64,000 bases of DNA. Origin: Cryobacterium glucosi (lineage in GTDB: Bacteria > Actinomycetota > Actinomycetes > Actinomycetales > Microbacteriaceae). The notes beneath the pieces were generated by a model. That model saw only the letters and a list, made by a program, of their open reading frames with translations, made no database searches and was not told the DNA's origin. A program made the translations under genes and the position numbers. Positions 34,307 through 43,222 of this stretch are shown here, piece by piece. The stretch covers positions 27,951 to 91,950 of the forward strand of contig NZ_SOFS01000038.1 in the NCBI RefSeq assembly GCF_004402235.1. The letters run 5' to 3'. The stretch's first letter is position 1. Each line of letters starts with the position of its first letter.

Positions 34307-35215
34307 CTACTGGGAAACGAGGGTGAGGGAGAGGGTGGATCGGTAGGTGCCGACTGACTTCTCGGGCGGCGCGACGAAAGTGAGGCCGGCGTTGAGCACG
34401 GTCGTGCCCACGGTCTGGGCCGGGGCGGCCACGGCGAGGTTCATCGGATACGTCGCCGAACCCGCGGTCTGGGCGGTGACGAGGCTCACCCCGGTGGCGT
34501 CGGTGCTGACCAGCTGCGGCGCGAGCCCGAGCTGGGAAGCACCGATCACGCTGCCGTCCGCGGCGTTCACGAAGTCGGCGACATCGGCCGACAGGATCCA
34601 GCCTTCCTGGGTGAGCACCCGGGAGTCGCTGACCGCGAAGCTGCCCAGGACACCGGTGGTCGTCGACCGGTTCGAGACCAGCACCGGGGCATTGAACGCG
34701 GCGACGGCAGCGGCGGGCACGACGAGGCTGAGCACGCCGTTGGTGTCGCTCGTCGTTGCAGATCCGATTGTTCCGGCGTCCGTCACGGCGAAGGATGCCG
34801 CCACCTGGCTGAACGGGTCGTCCGCGGCCGTGGTGCCGATCACCTCGATGGTGTGTCCTCCGGCCTCGAGGTCGGGGGGAAGGGTGCCGCTGCCTGCGAA
34901 GTCACCGGCAGCGTCGGCGTTTCCGCTGATCAGCAGGAACGGAGTGGAGTGCACCCAGACCTCGACGTGCGAAAACGGCTTGAGCCCGCGGATGGTGACG
35001 TACACCGGCGCCGAATCGACCCGCGAGCCGACCGGGAGCACACAGTGGATCTCGACGGGCCCGTTCGGAAGCTTGTCGGCCACACTCACCGTGAGCGCGA
35101 CCCCCCCACTGTCATCGGCCTGCGCCACGGACGAGATGGAGACCGTCCCGACCAGAGCAAGCAGGGCGACCAGTGCGCCGGTGATGAGAGTCGAACGGAT
35201 GGGCAGTTGGAACAT
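34307..35215 (-). CDS. Secreted WxL-like domain protein 1
   Basis: The 302-residue protein has a signal peptide (about 1-33, cut after SSVAQA). Residues 34-150 form a beta-rich domain ('VYVTIRGLKPFSHVEVWVHS'). Residues 160-302 form a WxL-like domain: 'SDSRVLTQEGWILSADVADF' (W206), 'QTVGTTVLNAGLTFVAPPEK' and terminal 'GTYRSTLSLTLVSQ'. In Firmicutes WxL domains the second motif ends in a W-x-L-type strand; here that Trp is Leu, so I call it WxL-like. WxL domains bind peptidoglycan or their DUF916 partner. The C-terminal domain is paralogous to that of the protein at 36535-37611. Confidence 0.78.
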   Translation of the reverse strand: MFQLPIRSTLITGALVALLALVGTVSISSVAQADDSGGVALTVSVADKLPNGPVEIHCVLPVGSRVDSAPVYVTIRGLKPFSHVEVWVHSTPFLLISGNADAAGDFAGSGTLPPDLEAGGHTIEVIGTTAADDPFSQVAASFAVTDAGTIGSATTSDTNGVLSLVVPAAAVAAFNAPVLVSNRSTTTGVLGSFAVSDSRVLTQEGWILSADVADFVNAADGSVIGASQLGLAPQLVSTDATGVSLVTAQTAGSATYPMNLAVAAPAQTVGTTVLNAGLTFVAPPEKSVGTYRSTLSLTLVSQ

Positions 35216-35305
35216 GTGTTTCCCCGATGGATCCTGGTGCGGTGGAGCTGCGGTGCCTGGGTGAAACTGCAGGGCAGTGGAGCAAGGCGTGCGGAGGTGC
35301 AGTGG

Positions 35306-36409
35306 TTACGGTGTCGGGTTGTGCGCGGCGGCGCCGTCCGCGCTGGCGCCCACGAGGGCCTCTTCGCGAGCCTTGCGGCGCGCTTCCGCCTCGGTGTATT
35401 CGATCCACGCCGCAGCCCGGGTCGAGTCGCGCTTGCGGCTGAGCCTCACGATGAGCCAGGTCACGGCCGCGACGAGAAGGAGGAGCAGGAAGGCCCACGG
35501 CACCACGACGAGGCTCGAGTCGCGTTCCGCGGTCGGCAGGGCTCCTGGGTTGAGTGCGTCGGGGTCGATCGTGCCGACGAGGGAGACATGCGGGTTGAGG
35601 TAGACCCAGGCGCCGACGCCGGAGACGGTCAGCGTCACGGTGCGGGAACTTCCCGGAAGCATCTCCGAGATCTCCTGGTCAGTCAGCCCGGACAGGGGGA
35701 TGCCGAAGATGCCCTTGACCTGGGAGACCGTATTGGCCCCAAGGGACACGTTGCCGGTGTTGGTGAGGCTCACTCGGATCTTCGTGTCGCCGGCGAAGGG
35801 GTTGATGCTGCCCTCATAGGCGGATTCAATGCTGCTGATCGTCAGCGCCGGCTGCAGGAGACCCTTGACGCGCACATACAGGCGGATGGCGACGCGCCGG
35901 TCGACCGAGACCTGCCCGGCCGGGGAGAGGGCCGAGACGACGATGCCGCCGGCGTGGTCGCCGGGCTTCGCCTCGGCCGGGGTCTTCATTGTGAACGGGA
36001 GCACCTGCTGGGCGCCCGGTTCCAGGGTGACCGAGACACGGCCGGTACCGTTCTCGAAGGTGACCCAGCTGCCGGCATCCTTGGGGGCTTCACTGCCTTC
36101 GAGGAGGGCGAACGTGCCGTCCTCGGCGTTGTACGCGTCGGTGGCGTAGACGGTGACGGCCTGCGTGGTCGTACCGGTGTTCTCGACGAGGTATTCGTCG
36201 TTGATGACCTGGCCCGGATCGACCTGGTAGGTGAAACGCGATCGGTCCTGGTCCACGCCGCCGTTGGACGACGGGGCCCCGGCGATGCCGTCGGAACCGT
36301 CCGCGGCCCAGGCACCCGCGACTCCGAGGGTCAGGGTCAGTCCGAGGGTTACCAGCACTCCGGCGGCACCGAGGGCGACGCTGCGGGAGAGGGAGTGGCG
36401 GGGAATCAC
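35306..36409 (-). CDS. DUF916 (WxL-associated) membrane-anchored surface protein
   Basis: The 367-residue protein starts with GTG and has a signal peptide (about 1-35). A DUF916-type domain (about 50-190) follows: 'RFTYQVDPGQVINDEYLVEN', 'AVTVYATDAYNAEDGTFAL', 'PGDHAGGIVVSAL'. The second beta domain (about 200-300) has 'VSLTNTGNVSLGANT' and 'PGSSRTVTLTVSGVGAWVYL'. One membrane helix (about 310-330) and a basic cytoplasmic tail end the protein. In Firmicutes, DUF916-DUF3324 proteins bind peptidoglycan and hold WxL proteins at the surface. Two WxL-like genes flank it here, which supports the same role. Confidence 0.82.
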   Translation of the reverse strand: MIPRHSLSRSVALGAAGVLVTLGLTLTLGVAGAWAADGSDGIAGAPSSNGGVDQDRSRFTYQVDPGQVINDEYLVENTGTTTQAVTVYATDAYNAEDGTFALLEGSEAPKDAGSWVTFENGTGRVSVTLEPGAQQVLPFTMKTPAEAKPGDHAGGIVVSALSPAGQVSVDRRVAIRLYVRVKGLLQPALTISSIESAYEGSINPFAGDTKIRVSLTNTGNVSLGANTVSQVKGIFGIPLSGLTDQEISEMLPGSSRTVTLTVSGVGAWVYLNPHVSLVGTIDPDALNPGALPTAERDSSLVVVPWAFLLLLLVAAVTWLIVRLSRKRDSTRAAAWIEYTEAEARRKAREEALVGASADGAAAHNPTP

Positions 36410-36484
36410 GATCGGCGTTCTCTTTTCTGCGGGCGGATCCGAAATCTTGGGGGTGGAGCGGAATGCGGAGTGGTGCTGAGGAAA

Positions 36485-36514
36485 GGGAGGGACGGCGCGG
36501 GCGCCGCCCCTCCC
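36485..36514 (-). terminator. Hairpin after WxL-like gene 2 (possible attenuator)
   Basis: A 14-bp GC-rich stem with one mismatch (36485-36498 with 36501-36514) lies 21 bp after the stop of the gene at 36535 and before the DUF916 gene. TTTCC follows on the minus strand. A partial terminator here would give the upstream WxL protein more transcript than the downstream genes. Confidence 0.45.
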
Positions 36515-36534
36515 CCTCTACTCGGGTAGCGCTA

Positions 36535-37611
36535 CTACTTCGAGACGACCGTGAGGGTCAGCGTCGACGTGTAGGTGCCGGCCGCCTTCTCCTGCGGTGC
36601 GACGAAGGTCAGGCCGGCGTTGAGAACGCTGTCGCCGACCGTGTTGGCTGCCGCGCCGGAGGCGAAGGCGGCCGGGTAGGACGCCGAACCGGCGACCTGG
36701 GCTGCGGCGGCGGTGACGCCGGTCGCGGAGGTGCCGGCAACGGTGACCGACGGGGCGAGGCCGAGCTGGACCTTGCTGATGGTGCTGGTCGCGTCGGTTG
36801 AGTTGACGAAGTTCGCAACGTTCGCGGACAGGTCCCAGCCGTTGCGGGAGACGACGCGGCCGTCGTTGACCGTGACGGCACCGAGGGTACCGACCGTGGT
36901 CGACTTGTTGTTCACGAGCGACGGAGCGGAGAACGTCGCCGCGGCGCCGGCCGGAACCGTGAGGGCGAGCGCACCGTTGGTGGCGTTCGCGGTGGTCGGC
37001 GCGAGAGCGACGGTACCGGTCGTGCCGGCCGGGGCGGTCGGGGTCGGGGTCGGGGTGGCGGTCGGCGTCGTGACGACGTCGGTCGTGGCGGAGGCCGTGA
37101 AGGCACCGGTCACCGGCGTGACCGAGATCGAACGGAAGAACGCGGAGGTGACCGCGACACCGTTCAGGTTGGTGCAGGCAATGCCGAGGCTGTAGTTTCC
37201 ACCGGCGGCCTTAGCGGCGCCCTGGGCGCCGTTGTACAGCGAAACCGGGGTGATGAACGGGTTCAGCACGTTGAGGGTGGCACCGTTGAAGCCGAGGGGG
37301 GCGTATGCCTTCCAGGTGCCAGGGACCGTCTCTGTGCCGGGGGCCGAGAGGAACGCGAAGATTCCGGTGGTGCCGACGGGGCAGGCGAACTCTCCGCTGG
37401 GGTCGTTGTTGACCGAGGAACCGATCATGTCATCGCCCCACCCCAGGCTGGCGCCGTCGACAAGCGGAATGCCGTTGCCGTCGTAGAGGTAGAGGGGTGC
37501 TGCGGAGCCGTTGGTCTGGGTGGTGGCCGAGGCGACCATGGAGGCGCCGGCAACGAGGGCGAGGGAGACGACGCCGACAGCGGCGAAGCGGAGCTTGTTG
37601 TTGAGCTTCAT
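36535..37611 (-). CDS. Secreted WxL-like domain protein 2
   Basis: From the ATG at 37611 the protein has 358 residues. A signal peptide (about 1-30) is followed by a unique N-terminal domain (about 31-175) with two Cys, a Thr/Pro linker ('TPTATPTPTPTAPAG') and a WxL-like domain (about 205-358): 'NDGRVVSRNGWDLSANVANF' (W259), 'NTVGDSVLNAGLTFVAPQEK' and 'GTYTSTLTLTVVSK'. The domain aligns without large gaps with that of the protein at 34307-35215. The N-terminal domains differ, so the pair looks like two surface ligands on a common anchor. The function of the N-terminal part is unknown. Confidence 0.78.
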   Translation of the reverse strand: MKLNNKLRFAAVGVVSLALVAGASMVASATTQTNGSAAPLYLYDGNGIPLVDGASLGWGDDMIGSSVNNDPSGEFACPVGTTGIFAFLSAPGTETVPGTWKAYAPLGFNGATLNVLNPFITPVSLYNGAQGAAKAAGGNYSLGIACTNLNGVAVTSAFFRSISVTPVTGAFTASATTDVVTTPTATPTPTPTAPAGTTGTVALAPTTANATNGALALTVPAGAAATFSAPSLVNNKSTTVGTLGAVTVNDGRVVSRNGWDLSANVANFVNSTDATSTISKVQLGLAPSVTVAGTSATGVTAAAAQVAGSASYPAAFASGAAANTVGDSVLNAGLTFVAPQEKAAGTYTSTLTLTVVSK

Positions 37612-37645
37612 GAGATTCAAATACCTTTTCTAGAAGTAGGTCGGG

Positions 37646-38740
37646 CTACTTGGAGATGCGGACAGCGGTGGTGGTGGAGGGTGCCAGGATGCCGAACTTC
37701 TTCTTCAGCGAACCGGCCTTGGAGGCGAGGGAGGTCTGCGAGTTGGTCAGGCTGGTGCTCTTGGTCGGGTCAAGCAGGCCGGCCAGTGTGGCGTCGTAGG
37801 AGGCGTTGGTCGGGTCGACGCGGGCGTACTGCACGACCAGGTAGGTGTCGCGACCCCAGACGGAGTCAGCATAGTAAGTGGCGTTCGGGACCATCGAGGT
37901 GCCGGTGCCGGTGACGGGGGTGGTGCCGGCAACGAGCGAGCCGAGAACCGTGGTGTCCTTCTTCTTGGGGTAGCTGGCACCGGTGTTCATGGCGACCCAA
38001 CGAGAGACCGACATCGGCATGATCTGGTTGATGCCGAGGTTGGACGCGTCGTGCTCCTGGCCGGTCTGGACACAGGAACCGAGAGTGGCGTCGGTGACGC
38101 CGATCTTGGACATGAAGTCCTTGCGGGTGCCGGAACCGGCCTGCGGGATGATCGGGGTGACCGTGACGCCGCCGAGGGTGGTGACGCTGCAGGTGTAGAG
38201 GCTCGTCATGGTCGCGGTGTCGATCGTGTCGATGCCGGTCGCGGTAGAGCCATTGTCGTAGGCGTAGGCGATGGCGTCACGGCCGAAGGGAACCTGGATC
38301 AGGCTTCCGGCGGCGTCGACGGTGCCGGAGCCCGAGGAACGCGCGATGTCAACCTGACCGCTGATCACGACAGCGGCAGGCGCGCCGACCGTACCAGACG
38401 TGTATGCCGCGCCATCGATGGAGCGGAGGAGCGCCGTGCGACCGTCACCCGACCCGTTCGGGCGTCCAAAGCGCACGCCTGAGGATTTCGTGGTGATGTA
38501 GGCCGTGCCGGTCGCGTCGAACGATCCGATGGTCGCGCCACCTGCGGTCGTCGAGCGAACCGAAGATCCGGAGAGCGAGGATCCGTTGGCCAGGGCGCTG
38601 ACCACGTCTTCCAGGGTGTCCGAGCCGACGGCGACGTAGCTGTTGGAAACGGGCTCGGCGTTGGCCGGCGTCGCGATGGCGAAACCGGTGAGGGCGACGC
38701 CGACGGTCGCGCAGAGCGCAATTGCCTTCTTCGAAATCAC
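37646..38740 (-). CDS. Secreted PstS-like substrate-binding protein
   Basis: The 364-residue protein starts at a GTG after GAAAGG and has a signal peptide (about 1-28, TPANA). The mature part resembles the periplasmic phosphate-binding fold: 'NSYVAVGSDTLEDVVSAL', 'QVDIARSSG', 'PFGRDAIAYAYD' and 'IIPQAGSGTRKDFM' match the anion-binding loops of PstS-like proteins. It has no lipobox and no membrane helix, unlike the PstS two genes upstream, so it may be released or held by another surface protein. The ligand is likely phosphate by context; this is inferred. Confidence 0.75.
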   Translation of the reverse strand: MISKKAIALCATVGVALTGFAIATPANAEPVSNSYVAVGSDTLEDVVSALANGSSLSGSSVRSTTAGGATIGSFDATGTAYITTKSSGVRFGRPNGSGDGRTALLRSIDGAAYTSGTVGAPAAVVISGQVDIARSSGSGTVDAAGSLIQVPFGRDAIAYAYDNGSTATGIDTIDTATMTSLYTCSVTTLGGVTVTPIIPQAGSGTRKDFMSKIGVTDATLGSCVQTGQEHDASNLGINQIMPMSVSRWVAMNTGASYPKKKDTTVLGSLVAGTTPVTGTGTSMVPNATYYADSVWGRDTYLVVQYARVDPTNASYDATLAGLLDPTKSTSLTNSQTSLASKAGSLKKKFGILAPSTTTAVRISK

Positions 38741-38852
38741 TGTGATGATGCCTTTCGGGTGTACTGCATGAGACGAACCCGGGCGGGAACGTCTTTCCTG
38801 ATGTCTGGTCCCAAGCCGAAACCCGGAATCTGGACGTCAAGCTGTGCGCGCA

Positions 38853-41534
38853 TCAGGATCGTCTCCGGACACGCGAAATCAGGGGGACTCCACCGGCTGC
38901 GAGCAGCCCGGAGAGGAATCCGACAGGGATGGCTGCCGGAATGGGGCCGATGACCGGATCGGAAGGCGTCGGCTTGCCGACGAGGGGTCCGGCCGACGCG
39001 CCGGTAGCCGCAGGGTCGGTCGCGGTCGCGGTCCCGGCGACGGCGGCGGCGACGGCCGCGACCGCTGCCGTTCCACTGCCTGCGTTCGGGTTGACGTAGG
39101 CCGCCGCAGGGGCGGCGGCAGTGGCCGCGACGGTCGGTGAGGGAGTGGGTGTCGGAGTCGCCGAGACGATCGGGCTGATGCCCTTTTCGATGGCTGTCGC
39201 GGCTGCGAGGGCCTGGGCGACCCAGCTGGCCGGAATCGACGCGTACCCCTCGGGGAGCTGGCCGATCGCACTGCCGGGAACCTGACCGGCGGCAACGGCG
39301 TAGCGGATCATGTTGGCGTAAATGGCGCGGGCGGAGGCATCCGTCTGCAGTGGGTTGAGCGCCGCGTAGACCGGCATGGTCATCGGGTAGGCCGACGCCG
39401 CCGCCCTGGCGCTCGCGCTCGTGGGGTTGTATTCGAGCACGGCCGCGTTCTCGGTGGTCGGGGTCATCGCCGCGGCCGCGGCCAGCAGGGATGCGGAGTT
39501 CGCGGCAACGAAAGTGCCCGCCGAGTTTCGCAGTGACGCCGTCACCGTCTGGTACCGGGCTGCTGCCGCCGTTGTCGTGAGTCCGAGCACCCGCTGGGTG
39601 CCGACGAGGTTGCGAACGCTCTTGCCCCATTTCGGCGGAACCGTGTTCGGGCTCCAGTCGCCGAGCTCCTGGCCGTCACCGCGCAGGGTGAGGTAGGCGC
39701 CGTTCTCGAAGTCGCTCGCGTACGGGCGCCAGGTGACGAGGTTGACTTCGGTCTGGCCGTCGGCCGTGGCCACCCGTGCGATTGGGTCAGCCTTGGGGAA
39801 GTTGGTGCGGGGCACGGTCATTTTTGTGCCGGAGGAGTTGACGGCGTCCTTTGTTGCGTACCAGGGGTTGACCTTCATGCCCCACTTGTCGGCTTCGCCG
39901 TTGAGGAAAGCCACGGCATCCGGATCTGAGAGCACGTAGCGCCACAGCTGTAGGGCCTCGTCGGAGCGCCCCGAGGGCAGGAGCATGTCGCCGAGGGACG
40001 GACCCGTCAGGTCCTGGTACTGCCATTCCGCGTCGTTCACGGCGAGGAAGTCGGGGTCAACGGTCAGGTTCCTCGCGTTGTGGTTTACCTTCTCGGGGTT
40101 ATCGACGAAGAACGCGAGCGATTTGGAGGTAGCGGGGGCCCCCGTCGGCAAGGAGTCCAGATATGAGTTCGTCAACAGCTTCGCGATCAGGCGCGGGGTG
40201 AGGTTCATCGAGGTGAAGGACTCGGTGTTCTTGTCCTTGTATTCCTGAGGCACGGCGCCGACGGGTTTCACCCTCCGGTCGATCGAGAAGGACACGGCGA
40301 GTCCGGAGAGTGCGATCGGCGCGTACTGCACGGGATCCGCCTTCGTCGTCTGTAGGGCACGCGATGTCAGGGCGAGAGGACTCGGGGTCTTCTGGCTTGC
40401 GGAGAGGAGAGAGTCTTCCTCGTTGCCGGTGCTGAGCACGAAGGAGGATCCGGTCGAGCCGGTGCAGAGGTTGGGCTGCCAGGACGCGACGGCCGCCGAG
40501 GCGAGTTCGCTTCCGGAGAGTTGCTTCTCGGCCGAGCCGATGGAGCAGCGCAGACCGATCGGCTTGAAGTCGAGCTTGACGGCCACACTGTGCTGCCAGG
40601 CGTCCCAGAACAGGCCGGACTTGGTGATGTACGACTCGCCGACGTCGTTGGTGCCGCGCGGGATGACGACGAGCCAGCAGGACTTGCCCGTGACCGTGCC
40701 GTCCGTGGCCGTGACCGGCATACCGCAGCCGAGGCCGGGAGACTGCATCGCGGTCTGGACCTCGAACTTGACGGAGCCGGCGCCAGTGTCACTCGACCCC
40801 ACCCACGGCACCTCGTTGGTCGTGTACTGCGTGTAGAACTCGTTCGTGGCGAGGTCGACGCCCACGATCGGGGAGGGCAGGGTCACGCCAGTGGCAGCCG
40901 GCGTGCCGTTCGCGGTCTGAACAAGCCCTGTCAGGGGATCGAGGATGTAATGGGTGAGGACGCCGGCGCCATTCTTGAAGACGGACGAGATCGTTCCGCC
41001 CGTCGAGGCACGGTACGGGATCGCCGTGACCGCCGGGATCGTGAAGCCGTTCGAGGGCGATGTGTATTGGGTGTCCTTGGCGTTGACGAATTCGTCAGAA
41101 ACCGAGGTGTCGCGCGTGGACGCGGCCTTGCCGGGAAAACCGCCGTACTGGCAGGTGGTGCGGTCGGGATGCCCGGGGTTCAGCGGGTCCTCACCCCAGC
41201 ACTGCGCGATCTGCAGGAAGTTCTGGCCGCCCGAGCTGGCGTCAGGCCGGACCGACTTCGCGCCCGAGCCGGTCCAGTTGACGACGATTCCCTGCGAGAC
41301 GAGGTCCTTCGTCTGAGAGACTGTCACCTTGAGGTCGGGGAACGGTGCCGTCGAGATGTCGAGGTCATAGCCCTTGGCGGCCACCGTGACGGCGCTCGAG
41401 GTGTCCGCGGATGCTGCGGGCGGGGTAATGGAGGCCAGCATGGACACTCCGATGCCGACGACAACGCCCACGACGATGCCGCTTGCGCCGGCGCGGGTCC
41501 ACATCGAGTCCGTGGACAGGATCAGGCGCTTCAC
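38853..41534 (-). CDS. Large anchored binding-protein-like surface protein (893 aa)
   Basis: It starts at a GTG overlapping the pstS TGA (GTGA). It has a signal peptide (about 1-43), a beta-rich N-terminal half with several Cys ('QCWGEDPLNPGHPDRTTCQY'), and a part near 420-600 that looks like a PstS-type lobe: 'YAPIALSGLAVSFSID' and 'MNLTPRLIAKLLTNSYL'. A Pro/Thr/Ala-rich stalk follows (about 790-860), then a C-terminal membrane helix with a basic end (RVRRRS). It is about twice the length of a normal binding protein. I know no experimental function. Coupling to pstS suggests a phosphate-related surface role. Confidence 0.72.
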   Translation of the reverse strand: MKRLILSTDSMWTRAGASGIVVGVVVGIGVSMLASITPPAASADTSSAVTVAAKGYDLDISTAPFPDLKVTVSQTKDLVSQGIVVNWTGSGAKSVRPDASSGGQNFLQIAQCWGEDPLNPGHPDRTTCQYGGFPGKAASTRDTSVSDEFVNAKDTQYTSPSNGFTIPAVTAIPYRASTGGTISSVFKNGAGVLTHYILDPLTGLVQTANGTPAATGVTLPSPIVGVDLATNEFYTQYTTNEVPWVGSSDTGAGSVKFEVQTAMQSPGLGCGMPVTATDGTVTGKSCWLVVIPRGTNDVGESYITKSGLFWDAWQHSVAVKLDFKPIGLRCSIGSAEKQLSGSELASAAVASWQPNLCTGSTGSSFVLSTGNEEDSLLSASQKTPSPLALTSRALQTTKADPVQYAPIALSGLAVSFSIDRRVKPVGAVPQEYKDKNTESFTSMNLTPRLIAKLLTNSYLDSLPTGAPATSKSLAFFVDNPEKVNHNARNLTVDPDFLAVNDAEWQYQDLTGPSLGDMLLPSGRSDEALQLWRYVLSDPDAVAFLNGEADKWGMKVNPWYATKDAVNSSGTKMTVPRTNFPKADPIARVATADGQTEVNLVTWRPYASDFENGAYLTLRGDGQELGDWSPNTVPPKWGKSVRNLVGTQRVLGLTTTAAAARYQTVTASLRNSAGTFVAANSASLLAAAAAMTPTTENAAVLEYNPTSASARAAASAYPMTMPVYAALNPLQTDASARAIYANMIRYAVAAGQVPGSAIGQLPEGYASIPASWVAQALAAATAIEKGISPIVSATPTPTPSPTVAATAAAPAAAYVNPNAGSGTAAVAAVAAAVAGTATATDPAATGASAGPLVGKPTPSDPVIGPIPAAIPVGFLSGLLAAGGVPLISRVRRRS

Positions 41535-43222
41535 TTGGTGCCCGCCTTCGGACCGCGTGGCTTGAGCCGGCGCCAGAGCACCGGGGGCAGCACGGCAGAG
41601 CCGATGAGCAACACGCCGGCGAACAGCATGATCGACTGCTGCGCACCCCAGCCGTTGTCGGCGAGGGTGAAGGGCGACGCCACCGCGGACCCGGCCACTC
41701 CGGTCGAGGCCGTGCCACCGGTGCCGCCTGAGACGAGAGCACCGTTCTCGTCGTAGACCGCGGCCGCGGCATCGCCCGTGCCCGCTGCCCCGGCGTTTGC
41801 CGTCGTCGCCGCCGCTCCGGCCCCTGCTCCTGCGGCGGCCGCTGCCGCCGCGGCCGTGTCGGCCGTGGCTGCGGAGCCGCCGGTACCGGTTCCGGTCGTC
41901 GCCGTGTCATCGGGCGCCCCTCCTGTTCCGGTGACACACTGGCTCGTGCCGACCTTGTCACAGTCGGCGGGCTTGAGTGCGTTGGTCGCGAGCAGGTTGC
42001 TCGATGGGGAGTCGCCGGCCTTGAAGGTCGGGTTGTTGCAGTTGTTGATGTCGACGCCCGAGACATCCGCTCCCGGCACTCGTTTGATCTGGTCGAACCC
42101 GGCGAGCACAAGGTTCATCGGGAGCGGCGAGTAGCCCAGGGCCGCCGCTTGCTGCTGGCCCTCGCAGAGCATGTAGTTCGCGAACGCGCCGAGGGTGAGG
42201 CCCTTCTTCGCGGTGAAGACACCGCCGACCTCGGTCGGCACGATCATGTAGGAGTAGCTCGACAGCGGGTACGTGCGCGGGTCGGGGTTGTTGTAGACGC
42301 CGTCGAGGATCTGGGTGAGGTAGTCGGGGCTCGAGACCGGGACATCCGTCTTGATCTTTGCCTGCAGCAGGGCAACGGCGACGGAGTTCGCGGTCGGCTC
42401 GACGTAGTATCCGGCGGTGTTCAGGACCTTGGCGACCGGGAAGCCGGCCTTGAGCGCGTAGGAATACTCGACGTACGTGATGGCGCCTTCGCCATAGTCC
42501 TGGGCGACATACCCGGCGACGCCCGCCGAACCGCTCTGGGCCTTCGCGTTGCCGTAGGTCGGGTACTGCGAGGTGAGGCCGCAGGAGGCCGGTTTGCCGA
42601 CCTTGACGCAGAAAGCGCCCCAGAGGGAGTTGTACTGCTTGGACATCCAGAGGCTGAACTGGGCGGTCGAGCCCGAGCCGTCCGACCGCACGACAGGGAC
42701 GATGCCCTTGTCCGGCATCTTCAGTCCGGGGTTGTCCGTCTGGATCGCCGGGTCGTTCCACTTGGTGATGACGCCGGTGAAGATCTTGGTGACGACCTCG
42801 CCACTCAGGCGCAGGTTGGAGACGCGGGCACCGTTGATCTTGAGGTTGTACATGAACGAGGTGCCACCGGCGACGATCGGCATGTACGCGTAGCCGCGAC
42901 TCGGAACCTCGGGCGCTGAACCGTCTTCGGGAGCGGTCTGGAACGGGATCTCGCTGACGGCGAAGTCGACGTTTCCGGCCACGAAGTCCCGGCGGCCCGC
43001 GGAGGAGCCGACACCGGAATAGTTGACGGTCATGCCGTAGTTCGAGGCCACGTTCTTGCGCCACTGGTCGAGGGCGTTCTGGGACCAGGTCGAGCCGGTT
43101 CCGGTGATGGGGTCGTAGGAAACGGCCTGGGCAGACAGCGTTCCGGACAGACCGAGAATCACCACGACGGCGAGGGCGAAGAGGGCGCGGATCGCACGGA
43201 TCCAACGGGGCTGCGGCGTCAC
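41531..43222 (-). CDS. pstS: Phosphate-binding protein PstS with C-terminal membrane anchor
   Basis: The 563-residue protein starts at a GTG overlapping the pstA TGA. Residues 1-32 are a signal peptide without lipobox Cys. The binding domain has 'PITGTGSTWSQNALDQWRKN', 'YSGVGSSAGRRDFVAGNVDF' and 'PVVRSDGSGSTAQFSLWM', the phosphate-binding loops. After about residue 400 come an Ala/Gly/Thr-rich linker, a helix (SIMLFAGVLLIGSAVLPPV) and a basic tail. Typical PstS has about 350-370 residues and is a lipoprotein in Gram-positives, so anchoring here has been changed to a C-terminal helix. Confidence 0.92.
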   Translation of the reverse strand: MTPQPRWIRAIRALFALAVVVILGLSGTLSAQAVSYDPITGTGSTWSQNALDQWRKNVASNYGMTVNYSGVGSSAGRRDFVAGNVDFAVSEIPFQTAPEDGSAPEVPSRGYAYMPIVAGGTSFMYNLKINGARVSNLRLSGEVVTKIFTGVITKWNDPAIQTDNPGLKMPDKGIVPVVRSDGSGSTAQFSLWMSKQYNSLWGAFCVKVGKPASCGLTSQYPTYGNAKAQSGSAGVAGYVAQDYGEGAITYVEYSYALKAGFPVAKVLNTAGYYVEPTANSVAVALLQAKIKTDVPVSSPDYLTQILDGVYNNPDPRTYPLSSYSYMIVPTEVGGVFTAKKGLTLGAFANYMLCEGQQQAAALGYSPLPMNLVLAGFDQIKRVPGADVSGVDINNCNNPTFKAGDSPSSNLLATNALKPADCDKVGTSQCVTGTGGAPDDTATTGTGTGGSAATADTAAAAAAAAGAGAGAAATTANAGAAGTGDAAAAVYDENGALVSGGTGGTASTGVAGSAVASPFTLADNGWGAQQSIMLFAGVLLIGSAVLPPVLWRRLKPRGPKAGTK

